The notes beneath the pieces were generated by a model that saw only the letters and a program-made list of their open reading frames with translations, searched no databases and was not told the origin of the DNA. Shown one piece after another: positions 30,663 to 39,556 of a stretch of DNA of 64,000 nt. This DNA comes from Yersinia thracica (lineage in GTDB: Bacteria > Pseudomonadota > Gammaproteobacteria > Enterobacterales > Enterobacteriaceae). The translations under genes were made by a program, and so were the position numbers. Location of the stretch: assembly GCF_902170565.1 (NCBI RefSeq), contig NZ_CABHXX010000005.1, positions 1 through 64,000 on the forward strand, written 5' to 3'. The stretch's first letter is position 1, and every line of letters begins with the position of its first letter.

Positions 30663-31991
30663 GTGAAAAAAATTCTTAACGCCTTCTTCCCCCTCTATAG
30701 CGCAACCGTGTTGATGTTATTAGGCTCAGGTTTATTGACCACCTATATCTCGTTACGGTTGACTGCCATACATGTCTCAGGTGCATTGATCGGGGCAATT
30801 ATCGCCGCAAACTATATTGGTTTGGTTATCGGAGGCAAGGTAGGCCACTTCCTGATTGCTCGGGTGGGCCATATTCGCGCCTATGTGGCCTGTGCCGGTA
30901 TTATTACGGCTGCGGTATTGAGCCATGGGCTTACCGAATACATCCCTGCCTGGGTGGTTCTACGCTTGATTATTGGCCTGTGCATGATGTGCCAGTTTAT
31001 GGTACTGGAAAGCTGGCTTAATGATCAGGCCGAGTCCAATCAGCGCGGTACCGTATTTGGCTTTTATATGGCGGCAACCTATGCTGGGATGGCATTAGGT
31101 CAGGTGGTATTAATGCTTCAACCTGAATTGGGTTTAAGCACACTCATGATTATTGCTTTGTTCTTTGCTCTCTGTCTGGTACCGGTCGCACTGACGACTC
31201 GCAGTAATGCCCAGCAGATGTCACCAGCGCCCATGGAGCTGAAATTCTTTATCCGCTCGATCCCCAAAATACTGGCTTCAACATTAGTCATTGGTATGAT
31301 TGTCGGCTCGTTTTATGGCCTGGCACCGGTCTATGCCAGTTTACAGTCGCTTTCAACGCAAGAAACTGGCTTGTTTATGGCGTTATCTATTTTTGCCGGA
31401 TTGGTTGCTCAGCTCCCGCTCAGTTGGTTGTCCGACCGCTATAACCGCACACTATTGCTCCGTATTAACGCATTATTGCTAGCATTAACTGCGCTGCCGC
31501 TGGCGCTGGTGCCCCATATCTCGTTTCATTTTTTATTGGGTTTAGGCTTCATCGTCAGTATGTTGCAGTTCACACTTTATCCGTTGGTCGTTGCGTTAGC
31601 CAATGACCTGATTGCCCCAGAACGGCGAGTTTCTTTAGCTGCGTGTTTACTGATGTCATTCGGGGTAGGCGCCAGTATCGGCCCCCTTGCTGTGGGGGCG
31701 TTGATTGCACCTCTGGGAGGCAATATTCTGTATGCGTTCTTCTCACTGTGCGGTTTAAGTCTGATAGCATTCAGCCGAACGATTAAACAGGATCAAGACG
31801 AATTTGTTAACGATGCTCCGGTGCCGCATATGGCAATACCCGACAGCTTGGTCAGTTCCCCATTGTCCCCGGCACTCAATCCCAGTTTTGATGAACAATT
31901 GATCCACGACATTATGCCGCCGCCCGATCAATCTGAAGCAGAACAGGAGCCAGCAGAAAGCCCGCCCAAGGATAATTCTCAACAGCAATAA
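30663..31991 (+). CDS. MFS transporter, YcaD-like
   Basis: A 442-residue inner-membrane protein with 12 predicted membrane segments in the first ~375 residues, of the major facilitator superfamily. It resembles E. coli YcaD in several places (LESWLNDQAESNQRGTVFGF, GSFYGLAPVYASLQ, PLSWLSDRYNRTLLLRI). The substrate is unknown. The last ~65 residues form a Pro-, Ser- and Glu-rich cytoplasmic tail that YcaD lacks. GTG at 30663 is preferred because AAGGA lies seven bases before it; GTG at 30657 is too close. Confidence 0.8.
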   Translation: MKKILNAFFPLYSATVLMLLGSGLLTTYISLRLTAIHVSGALIGAIIAANYIGLVIGGKVGHFLIARVGHIRAYVACAGIITAAVLSHGLTEYIPAWVVLRLIIGLCMMCQFMVLESWLNDQAESNQRGTVFGFYMAATYAGMALGQVVLMLQPELGLSTLMIIALFFALCLVPVALTTRSNAQQMSPAPMELKFFIRSIPKILASTLVIGMIVGSFYGLAPVYASLQSLSTQETGLFMALSIFAGLVAQLPLSWLSDRYNRTLLLRINALLLALTALPLALVPHISFHFLLGLGFIVSMLQFTLYPLVVALANDLIAPERRVSLAACLLMSFGVGASIGPLAVGALIAPLGGNILYAFFSLCGLSLIAFSRTIKQDQDEFVNDAPVPHMAIPDSLVSSPLSPALNPSFDEQLIHDIMPPPDQSEAEQEPAESPPKDNSQQQ

Positions 31992-32142
31992 TACCTGAGT
32001 GCAGAGTGAGAGCAAGAAAGGTAGCTGTTGGTCACCAATGGGTCGGTACTAACTAAAATAATAAAGAAAACTATTGAGAAAGGCGTTTTTAATAAGAAAA
32101 ACCCATGAGGTTATTGACAAAGTGCCCGCAGCGGTGAAAACA

Positions 32143-32224
32143 GGCAGATCGTAAAGACGCCGTCAATACATCCATGTAGGCTCGAGCCGCGCCATCCCTG
32201 GCGCGGACGCTTTACTCTTCTGCC
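32143..32224. repeat. Imperfect inverted-repeat element with CCGCGCC/GGCGCGG hairpin
   Basis: The arms GGCAGATCGTAAAG and CTTTACTCTTCTGCC surround a centre with a perfect 7-bp hairpin (32187-32206). The element looks like a dispersed non-coding repeat. Flanking sequence at 32261-32273 shares TCAGCAGTCTGAA with the intergenic region at 40917-40929. Confidence 0.6.
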
Positions 32225-32271
32225 CATCCTCACCACAAGAGATCGAGTCATTGGGGTTGGTCAGCAGTCTG

Positions 32272-32292
32272 AACCCATCATGAAGATGGGTT
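32272..32292. other. Hairpin after dmsD
   Basis: AACCCATC and GATGGGTT form an 8-bp stem about 20 bp past the dmsD stop. It lacks a good T-run on the minus strand. Confidence 0.5.
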
Positions 32293-32309
32293 TAAAGAGA
32301 TTATGTGCT

Positions 32310-32915
32310 TCAGTGATATATCTCAACCACTGCTGGAGTTACCTGCAATTCATGTTGCCAATGGGTAAGTGTCAAAGTTGCCAGTTCTGCCAACCCTTGA
32401 TAAAACGGATGCCCGGCAACTGATTGCTGCAACGCCAAATAACGATACCCCCATGGCAGTAAATGATCTGCCAGTAACTCGGGTAAATCGGCGGGTTGGT
32501 GTTCTGCCAGCCAGGCGGTCATCATGAGCATTAGACCGAACTGATCTTCCGGTTCCCCCTGCTCCAATGTGACTTCTACGTGCTTCTGCGCCATCCAGTT
32601 ACGCAGTTTTAGGGTGGAGTCGCCAAATAACACAATTTCTTTATCGAGATAGACGGAACCCCAAGGCGGCGCGGGCAAAGCATAAGGGCCAATAAACAGC
32701 CGCTGCCAGGCTTCTTCCCGTGTTTCTTCACCCGCCAATTGCGCCAGCAAAGCTGCAATTGGCAGCAATTGATCTTCAGAACCATAAGGCCACTGTGCGG
32801 CCCATGAACCATTGCTCAATTGCGCCACAATATCACTGCATTCTGGGCTATCTGGCTCACAATAAAACAGTATGCCCAAGACTCGCCCCGTCAGCTCAAT
32901 ATGCTGATAAATCAT
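32310..32915 (-). CDS. dmsD: Tat proofreading chaperone DmsD
   Basis: DmsD belongs to the TorD/DmsD/NarJ family and binds the twin-arginine signal of DmsA until the cofactor is loaded. The 201-residue helical protein shows the family segments WQRLFIGPYALPAPPWGSVYLDKE and LFGDSTLKLRNWM. It overlaps the dmsC stop by 4 bp, so it is the last gene of dmsABCD. Confidence 0.93.
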   Translation of the reverse strand: MIYQHIELTGRVLGILFYCEPDSPECSDIVAQLSNGSWAAQWPYGSEDQLLPIAALLAQLAGEETREEAWQRLFIGPYALPAPPWGSVYLDKEIVLFGDSTLKLRNWMAQKHVEVTLEQGEPEDQFGLMLMMTAWLAEHQPADLPELLADHLLPWGYRYLALQQSVAGHPFYQGLAELATLTLTHWQHELQVTPAVVEIYH

Positions 32916-33763
32916 GTCATTCCCACCGTCATATGCAGCCCATAAAACACGCCACGGCCAATCAATTCAGCAATAATAATTAATAACATGGCAAAAATCA
33001 TCCCGAGAGTCATGGGGGTGCGACCTCGGATTAACGGGCAAATCCAGCATCCCAACCCCAATACCAACAACACCAAGCGCCAAACCATCAAGGTGCCGTA
33101 AAGAGGAATAAGCTCGAAAGCTTGCTGTACTGAACTGTAAATCAGCGGCAAACTCGCCGCCTGCATAATGACACTGGCGATACTGATAATCAGCGCCAAT
33201 ACACTGATCATCGGCAATTGCAGCATGGCTCGCCCATGAATATCAGCCAATTGCAGCAGCAAATAACCCAAAATCGGCCCGCCGATAAAGACGGTCAGCA
33301 CAAAACTCAACGGAGTATAAAGATTATCCCACGTCGGAACCGTATCAATGGAGTAGACCCGGCACATGGCATAAACAAATATCACGCCCAGCATCATCGC
33401 CACCACTAGCCAGATCTTACCCAGCACGGCGGGCATCTTATCTAATACTGCCAGCAACCAGTAAAAACCCGCTACGGCAAAGAACAGCGAACCGGCCGCT
33501 ATCTCATTGCTCAGTGCTGATTCTCCGACGCGATTTAATGAGTTGAATGCCCGCATCGGCGAGCCAAGGTGCAGCGTCGAGGCGATAAAGGCCAGCGCCA
33601 TTAGCACCCACAAGACAAACATACTGCGGTAAACCCGCTGTTGCTGCCCGCGGCTCAAACCGCCAAATAGCAGCGCCAGCCCCAGGACAATAAAGCCCCC
33701 GACCACGCACTGCCCCAGTACCGTAAAGACCATTAGTGGCCATTCATGCCATCCCATACCCAT
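32912..33763 (-). CDS. dmsC: DMSO reductase membrane anchor subunit DmsC
   Basis: DmsC anchors the DMSO reductase to the inner membrane and oxidises menaquinol. The 283-residue protein has about eight membrane segments. The start at 33763 (MGMGWHEWPLMVFTVLGQC) has AAGGAGG six bases before it and starts one base after the dmsB stop. Conserved features include GWHEWPL and the long hydrophobic repeats. It lies between dmsB and dmsD. Confidence 0.95.
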   Translation of the reverse strand: MGMGWHEWPLMVFTVLGQCVVGGFIVLGLALLFGGLSRGQQQRVYRSMFVLWVLMALAFIASTLHLGSPMRAFNSLNRVGESALSNEIAAGSLFFAVAGFYWLLAVLDKMPAVLGKIWLVVAMMLGVIFVYAMCRVYSIDTVPTWDNLYTPLSFVLTVFIGGPILGYLLLQLADIHGRAMLQLPMISVLALIISIASVIMQAASLPLIYSSVQQAFELIPLYGTLMVWRLVLLVLGLGCWICPLIRGRTPMTLGMIFAMLLIIIAELIGRGVFYGLHMTVGMT

Positions 33764-33764
33764 G

Positions 33765-34379
33765 TTATACCTCCTTCGGATTTGCCAGATGACCGGTGGT
33801 ATCTCTGACCGGGCGGCTGTTGGCATTTGGTTTCACGACAATATTCGGTAAGGTAAAATGCGCAGCTGGCAGTGGCGCGACTTCGGCTAACTCACCATAT
33901 TTCTCTCGCAATTCATCGATAGGGGCCATATCCAGCGCCCGCAATGGACAGGAATCGACACAAATCGGCTTTTTACCTGCTGCCACGCGCTCATAGCAAC
34001 CGTCACACTTGGTCATATGCCCTTTTGCTTCGTCATATTGCGGTGCGCCGTACGGGCAAGCCATGTGGCAGTAGCGGCAACCAATACAAATATCCTCGTT
34101 CACCACCACAAAACCATCATCGCGCTTATGCATCGCGCCACTCGGGCACACTTTGGTACAGGCGGGGTCACTACAGTGGTTGCAGGCGATAGAGAGATAG
34201 TAAGCAAACACATTCTGATGCCATGCACCGTTATCCTGCTGCCAGTCACCTCCGGCATATTCGTAAATGCGCCGGAAACTGACATCCGTTGATAAGTTTT
34301 TGAAATCCTTGCAAGCCAGTTCGCAAGTTTTGCACCCCGTGCAGCGGCTGGAGTCGATGTAAAAACCATATTGCGTCAT
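33765..34379 (-). CDS. dmsB: DMSO reductase iron-sulfur subunit DmsB
   Basis: DmsB passes electrons from DmsC to DmsA. The 204-residue protein has four Cys groups binding [4Fe-4S] clusters, for example CTGCKTCELACKD, CNHCSDPACTKVCPSG, CIGCRYCHMACPYGAP and CDGCYERVAAGKKPICVDSCP. The C-terminus ends TTGHLANPKEV. It begins 11 bp after dmsA. Confidence 0.97.
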   Translation of the reverse strand: MTQYGFYIDSSRCTGCKTCELACKDFKNLSTDVSFRRIYEYAGGDWQQDNGAWHQNVFAYYLSIACNHCSDPACTKVCPSGAMHKRDDGFVVVNEDICIGCRYCHMACPYGAPQYDEAKGHMTKCDGCYERVAAGKKPICVDSCPLRALDMAPIDELREKYGELAEVAPLPAAHFTLPNIVVKPNANSRPVRDTTGHLANPKEV

Positions 34380-34390
34380 CAGTTAGCTCC

Positions 34391-36850
34391 TTAAGCCTTG
34401 GTTACTTGAACGAGGTTGGTATGGGATGGGTTCCCTTTCGCCAACGGAGAGGGGCGCTGTGTGGTCAATACGTTAATACTGCCGGCCCTGTCGATGCGGT
34501 TTTCATCCGGGCTGTACCACGCCCCCTCCCCCAGCGCCACCACACCTGGCATCATGCGCGGCGTGACTTTTGCATCAATATGGACTTCACCACGGCCATT
34601 GAAGATCCGCACGATATCGCCATTTTTGATGTCGCGTTCTCTGGCATCTAGCGGGTTAATCCACATTTCCTGGCGGCAGGAAGCTTTCAGTACATCGACG
34701 TTGCCATAAGTCGAGTGAGTTCTGGCTTTGTAATGGAAGCCGGTGAGTTGCAATGGATATTTCTGGTTTAACGGGTCGTCAAAACTCTCGAAACCCGCGG
34801 CATACACTGGCAATGGATCAATAATATCGTCCGGCTGTAACTCCCAAGTGGCGGCAATTTGTGCCAATTCAGCAGAGTAAATTTCGATTTTGCCCGATGG
34901 GGTGGTTAACGGATTAGCTAAAGGATCGGCACGGAATGCTTTATAGGCAACATGATGCCCTGCTGGATCGCGCTTTTTAAAAATGCCCTGCTCGCGGAAT
35001 TCCTCAAATGAAGGCAACTCAGGAATAGCCTGTTGTGATTGCTGATAAAGATGGCGTAACCAACCCTCCTGCGTGCGTCCTTCAGTAAATTGCTGCTCGA
35101 CCCCCATGCGTTTTGCCAGCTCACTGGTCATTTCATAGATGTTTTTGCATTCAAAGCGCGGTTTGATGGCCTGATCGGCAAAAATCACATAGGCCATATT
35201 GCCGCTGGAAGCATCCAGACAGAAATCCATCTGCTCAGAGGCCGTGCAGTCTGGTAGGATAATATCGGCATATTGGGCTGACGAAGTCATGTGGTTATCA
35301 ATGACCACAATCATTTCGCATTTTTTATCATCTTGCAGAATGTCATGGGTGCGGTTGATTTCAGCATGCTGATTAATCAGGCAATTACTGGCGTAGTTCC
35401 AGATGAACTTGATTGGTACGTCCAGTTTATCTTTGCCTCGTACCCCGTCGCGGGTGGCGGTCATTTCTGGGCCGCGCTCAATGGCATCAGTCCACAAGAA
35501 CATTGAAATACTGGTTTTAACCGGGTTTTCCAAAGTCGGCATACGGACAAACGGCAAGCTATAGGAACCCTCACGCGCACCTGAATTACCGCCATTGACC
35601 CCCAGGTTGCCCGTCAGGATCGCCAGCATGGCAATGGCCCGGCTGGCCGTTTCACCATTGGCATGGCGCTGTGGGCCCCAACCTTGCGCGATATAAGCGG
35701 GCTTGACCGAGCCGATTTCGCGCCCCAATTTAATAATTTTCGCCGCCGGAATACCGGTGATGACCTCCGCCCATTGCGGTGTTTTGGCGGTTTTATCTGC
35801 GCCTTGCCCTAAAATATAAGCTTTATAATGGCCATTTTTTGGCGCGCCTTCCGGCAAGGTTTTCTCGTCATAGCCAACGCAATATTTATCGAGGAACGGC
35901 TGATCCACCAGATTCTCACTGATCATCACATAAGCCAGCGCAGAGGCGAGTGCGGCATCCGTCCCTGGTCGCAGCGGGATCCATTCATCCTCACGACCGG
36001 CGGCGGTATCGGTATAACGCGGATCAATCACAATCATCTTGGCATTGGATTTCTCCCTTGCCTGCTCCAGATAATAAGTCACGCCACCGCCGCTCATCCG
36101 GGTTTCGCCGGGGTTATTGCCAAACAACACCACCAGCTTGCTGTTTTCAATATCTGAGGGGCTATTGCCGTCGGCCCAGCCGCCATAGGTGTAATTCAGG
36201 CCAGCAGCAATTTGTGCAGTGCTGTAGTCGCCATAATGATTGAGGTAGCCGCCACAGCAATTCATCAACCGAGCCAATAATGTTGAACCCGGCGGCCACG
36301 AGCGGGTCATGGTGCCGCCCAGCGTGCCTGTGCCGTAATTCAGATAGATGGCTTCGTTTCCATATTCCTTGATGATGTCTTTCATGCTGGCGGCGAGGGT
36401 ATCAAAAGCCTCATCCCATGAAATACGTTTGAACTTGCCTTCCCCGCGTGCGCCGACGCGTTTCATCGGGTATTTCAACCGATCAGGGTTATACACCCGG
36501 CGGCGCATGGAGCGGCCACGTAAACAAGCTCGCACTTGGTGCAAACCTTCAAAATTGTCGTCACCGGTATTGTCGGTTTCAACATATTTAATTTCATCAT
36601 CAACCACATGCATGCGTAATGGACAGCGGCTACCGCAGTTAACGGTGCAAGCGCTCCATATGACTTTGCCATCATTAGCGGGGTTTATAGCAGCGGAGTT
36701 TATAGCAGATTGAACCGCGCGGGCCGTGCGCGAAAACGGTAGCGAAAATGCCCCAGTCGCCACGGCGAGGCCGCCGATAAGAGTGGTTTGGACCAGTTTT
36801 CGGCGCGTGACTTCTGCCGTAAACAGCCGGGATTCATTGGTCTCTTTCAT
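34391..36850 (-). CDS. dmsA: DMSO reductase catalytic subunit DmsA
   Basis: DmsA reduces dimethyl sulfoxide and related N- and S-oxides at a molybdo-bis(guanine dinucleotide) cofactor. The 819-residue precursor has a twin-arginine signal (TRRKLVQTTLIGG near 13-25, cleavage near ARA), an N-terminal FeS-binding CTVNCGSRC, and the TRSWPPGST segment with the Ser ligand of Mo. The start at 36850 (MKETNESRLF) follows GGGA. First gene of dmsABCD. An FNR site lies about 200 bp upstream, fitting anaerobic induction. Confidence 0.97.
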   Translation of the reverse strand: MKETNESRLFTAEVTRRKLVQTTLIGGLAVATGAFSLPFSRTARAVQSAINSAAINPANDGKVIWSACTVNCGSRCPLRMHVVDDEIKYVETDNTGDDNFEGLHQVRACLRGRSMRRRVYNPDRLKYPMKRVGARGEGKFKRISWDEAFDTLAASMKDIIKEYGNEAIYLNYGTGTLGGTMTRSWPPGSTLLARLMNCCGGYLNHYGDYSTAQIAAGLNYTYGGWADGNSPSDIENSKLVVLFGNNPGETRMSGGGVTYYLEQAREKSNAKMIVIDPRYTDTAAGREDEWIPLRPGTDAALASALAYVMISENLVDQPFLDKYCVGYDEKTLPEGAPKNGHYKAYILGQGADKTAKTPQWAEVITGIPAAKIIKLGREIGSVKPAYIAQGWGPQRHANGETASRAIAMLAILTGNLGVNGGNSGAREGSYSLPFVRMPTLENPVKTSISMFLWTDAIERGPEMTATRDGVRGKDKLDVPIKFIWNYASNCLINQHAEINRTHDILQDDKKCEMIVVIDNHMTSSAQYADIILPDCTASEQMDFCLDASSGNMAYVIFADQAIKPRFECKNIYEMTSELAKRMGVEQQFTEGRTQEGWLRHLYQQSQQAIPELPSFEEFREQGIFKKRDPAGHHVAYKAFRADPLANPLTTPSGKIEIYSAELAQIAATWELQPDDIIDPLPVYAAGFESFDDPLNQKYPLQLTGFHYKARTHSTYGNVDVLKASCRQEMWINPLDARERDIKNGDIVRIFNGRGEVHIDAKVTPRMMPGVVALGEGAWYSPDENRIDRAGSINVLTTQRPSPLAKGNPSHTNLVQVTKA

Positions 36851-37450
36851 AAGATTCCCACTTGGTTGCATTCCAGAAAATAGATAACACCCCAAAGGGA
36901 TGGAATCCGATTAATTCAAAAAAAATGAGTCATTCAGCGGGAGGGGGGATTAAGACGGAGCGCAGTGGCCCTATGACAGCAATTGTTATAATTAGGATAA
37001 TAAATAGCCCGTCCCGCAGCAGCAACCCTACCTCTTTTGGGTAGTGCGGGAGTTGTTTGGTATCAATAAAGCTCTGAAGATGGCGTTATCTCGATGGCTT
37101 TATGACCAATTTGTGACAGACACCCTTATTGATAGAATGGGCAATTGAACCCAAAAGCGCGTATTCAACAGGCAGAGTTTAGCGGTGAAAAGCCCTGTTA
37201 TTGCAGTGTTATATACTGGCGGTCGGCCAGTGTCCCACCAACATCCTGCCAGAACCATCGATAAGTGTGGAAAATGAGACCCACCCTTTATAAAGAAGCT
37301 GGAGCCGTCGCCTCGCGCTGACAATCTATAGTAAGATCATCAACAAAGTCAGAGTTAAAAAAATATCGACTTGGCTCCGCTAATGGTTCCACTAACGATT
37401 GTTTCTGTTATCGAACACTTTCGCTAACTGATGTTGAATGTGAGAAAAAT
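36851..37450. other. 600-bp divergent region between dmsA and fumA
   Basis: No gene is seen. It carries the FNR site at 37053-37066 and must hold promoters in both directions. A TACCTCT/GGGTA pair near 37029-37043 resembles NarL/NarP heptamers but with poor spacing. Confidence 0.5.
37053..37066 (-). promoter_or_regulatory. FNR box upstream of dmsA
   Basis: TTGTT-TGGT-ATCAA matches the FNR consensus TTGAT-N4-ATCAA at nine of ten positions. It is about 200 bp before dmsA and 385 bp before fumA, so dmsA is the more likely target. Confidence 0.65.
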
Positions 37451-39094
37451 ATGTCAAACAAACCGTTCCACTATCAGGATCCCTTCCCGTTAAAGGAAGA
37501 TGATACTGAGTATTACCTTGTCAGTAATAATCATGTCTCGGTTGCACAGTTTGAAGGCCACGACATTCTGAAAGTCGAGCCAGAAGCCCTGACCCTCCTC
37601 GCCCAACATGCTTTCCATGACGCCTCATTCCTGCTCCGCCCCGCGCACCAAAAGCAAGTCGCCGCTATTTTGGATGACCCCGAAGCCAGCGAAAATGACA
37701 AATATGTTGCCCTGCAATTCCTGCGTAACTCGGAAATTTCGGCCAAAGGAATTTTACCGACCTGTCAGGATACCGGCACCGCCATTATCCAGGGCAAAAA
37801 AGGTCAACGCGTCTGGACTGGCGGTAACGATGCCGAAGCCCTGTCGCGCGGCGTGTATAACACTTTCATTGAAGATAACCTGCGCTACTCGCAAAACGCG
37901 GCGCTGGATATGTACAAGGAAGTGAACACCGGCACCAACCTGCCCGCGCAAATCGACCTATACAGCACCAAGGGCGAAGATTACAAATTCCTGTTCGTCA
38001 CCAAAGGCGGCGGCTCAGCCAACAAAACCTATCTGTATCAGGAAACTAAGGCGCTGCTGTCACCGGGTAAGTTGAAAGACTATCTGGTTGAGAAAATGCG
38101 CACCTTGGGGACGGCTGCTTGTCCGCCATACCATATTGCTTTTGTTATCGGCGGCACCTCGGCTGAGAGCACGCTCAAGACCGTCAAGCTGGCCTCCACC
38201 AAATATTATGATGGCCTGCCGACAGAGGGGAATGAGCACGGGCAAGCTTTCCGCGATGTTCAGCTTGAACAAGAATTATTGGCAGCCGCGCAAGACTTAG
38301 GTCTGGGTGCGCAATTTGGCGGCAAGTACTTTGCTCACGATGTGCGCGTGGTTCGCCTGCCACGCCACGGCGCATCCTGCCCGGTTGGGATGGGGGTTTC
38401 CTGCTCCGCTGACCGTAATATCAAAGGCAAAATTAACCGCAAAGGTATCTGGCTGGAAAAACTGGAGCAGAATCCGGGGAAATATATCCCTGAACATCTG
38501 CGCAACAGCACTGAAGGCAAAGTGGTCAAAATCGACCTTAATCACCCGATGGCCGATATCTTAAAAGAACTGGCGCAGTATCCGGTTTCTACCCGCTTGT
38601 CATTGACCGGAACTATTATTGTTGGCCGCGATATTGCCCATGCCAAATTAAAAGAGCGGCTAGATAACGGCGAAGGTTTACCGCAATACATTAAAGATCA
38701 TCCGATTTACTACGCGGGGCCGGCCAAAACACCAGAAGGTTATGCTTCCGGCTCACTCGGGCCAACCACCGCGGGCCGCATGGATTCTTATGTGGACCTG
38801 CTGCAATCCCACGGCGGCAGCATGATCATGCTGGCGAAAGGGAACCGCAGCCAACAAGTGACGGATGCTTGTCACAAACACGGCGGTTTCTATCTGGGCA
38901 GTATCGGCGGCCCAGCGGCGGTGTTGGCGCAAAACAGCATCAAAAGTCTGGAATGTGTGGAATATCCTGAATTGGGGATGGAAGCCATCTGGAAAATTGA
39001 AGTCGAAGATTTCCCGGCCTTTATCCTGGTGGATGATAAAGGTAATGATTTCTTCCAACAGATTCAGGCATCGAAATGTAACCGCTGCGGTTAA
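37451..39094 (+). CDS. fumA: Class I fumarate hydratase
   Basis: The enzyme interconverts fumarate and malate using an oxygen-sensitive [4Fe-4S] cluster. The 547-residue protein is of the two-domain class I type like E. coli FumA/FumB, with [10 protein letters not shown] (a cluster Cys), [16 protein letters not shown], the central GGGSANKT and the C-terminal [16 protein letters not shown]. Whether it is the aerobic (FumA) or anaerobic (FumB) form cannot be told from sequence; the dms neighbour hints at anaerobic use. It is divergent from dmsA. Confidence 0.93.
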   Translation: MSNKPFHYQDPFPLKEDDTEYYLVSNNHVSVAQFEGHDILKVEPEALTLLAQHAFHDASFLLRPAHQKQVAAILDDPEASENDKYVALQFLRNSEISAKGILPTCQDTGTAIIQGKKGQRVWTGGNDAEALSRGVYNTFIEDNLRYSQNAALDMYKEVNTGTNLPAQIDLYSTKGEDYKFLFVTKGGGSANKTYLYQETKALLSPGKLKDYLVEKMRTLGTAACPPYHIAFVIGGTSAESTLKTVKLASTKYYDGLPTEGNEHGQAFRDVQLEQELLAAAQDLGLGAQFGGKYFAHDVRVVRLPRHGASCPVGMGVSCSADRNIKGKINRKGIWLEKLEQNPGKYIPEHLRNSTEGKVVKIDLNHPMADILKELAQYPVSTRLSLTGTIIVGRDIAHAKLKERLDNGEGLPQYIKDHPIYYAGPAKTPEGYASGSLGPTTAGRMDSYVDLLQSHGGSMIMLAKGNRSQQVTDACHKHGGFYLGSIGGPAAVLAQNSIKSLECVEYPELGMEAIWKIEVEDFPAFILVDDKGNDFFQQIQASKCNRCG

Positions 39095-39100
39095 CATCAA

Positions 39101-39134
39101 AATCCAACCTCGGTGATTTCGCTGGGGTTGGATT
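39101..39134 (+). terminator. Hairpin after fumA
   Basis: AATCCAACC and GGTTGGATT form a 9-bp stem directly after the fumA stop. No proper T-run follows, so it is a weak terminator or stabiliser. Confidence 0.55.
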
Positions 39135-39384
39135 GATGATAAATAAAAATCTTACCGATAAAAACAGACAAAATTTTGAATGAATTTCAAGCACTCCACT
39201 GGTGCAATTTATTAACCTCTACCACCATATTCCACAAGTTCCTCCTGGCGAATCTCACCGCTTTGCTCTTCCTCACCCGCCGTTAGCGCTTGCACATTAA
39301 TGAGCTATTTTCGTGCAACAGAAAGCCCTGATTTAGTGCAACGATTTTCAATTTTACTATTTGATTTTTATTGAAAATTCTTCG

Positions 39385-39414
39385 TTGACAACCACTCTAA
39401 ATGCTTTTTATAGT
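39385..39414 (+). promoter_or_regulatory. Promoter of the amide-utilisation operon
   Basis: The perfect -35 TTGACA (39385-39390) is followed after 17-18 bp by TTATAG/TATAGT. The start of transcription would be near 39420, giving a leader of about 135 nt before the first gene. Upstream, GTGCAAC occurs twice, 23 bp apart (39314 and 39337). Confidence 0.65.
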
Positions 39415-39462
39415 GGCCATGACTTCTCCGCAAGAACGCCAACGTTGTCGGCTTGTGGTTAT

Positions 39463-39511
39463 GGCAATAGAGCCCTCGCAATGTCATCTGACTTTGCCGG
39501 GCTTTTTTTTT
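39463..39511 (+). terminator. Leader terminator (attenuator) with small hexaloop hairpin
   Basis: AGCCC-TC-GCAA and TTGC-C-GGGCT form a stem followed by nine T residues (39471-39511), inside the leader and before the first gene. A perfect 3-bp stem with six-base loop, GGC-AATAGA-GCC (39463-39474), overlaps the 5' arm of the terminator. A second possible hexaloop, AACGTT, lies at 39441-39446. This layout suits an ANTAR-type antiterminator; the operon encodes one (AmiR-like). Confidence 0.7.
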
Positions 39512-39556
39512 GGCTTTTTTTCAGACCCACTTTTTTAACCAATGCCAGGGGTACTT

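Noticed and set aside
36960-37045. NarL/NarP binding pair upstream of dmsA
   Set aside because: TACCTCT and TTGGGTA resemble heptamers, but the 7-2-7 spacing is not met.
39200-39400. Sigma-54 promoter for the amide operon
   Set aside because: No GG-N10-GC pair with proper flanks was found; a sigma-70 promoter with a perfect -35 explains the start.
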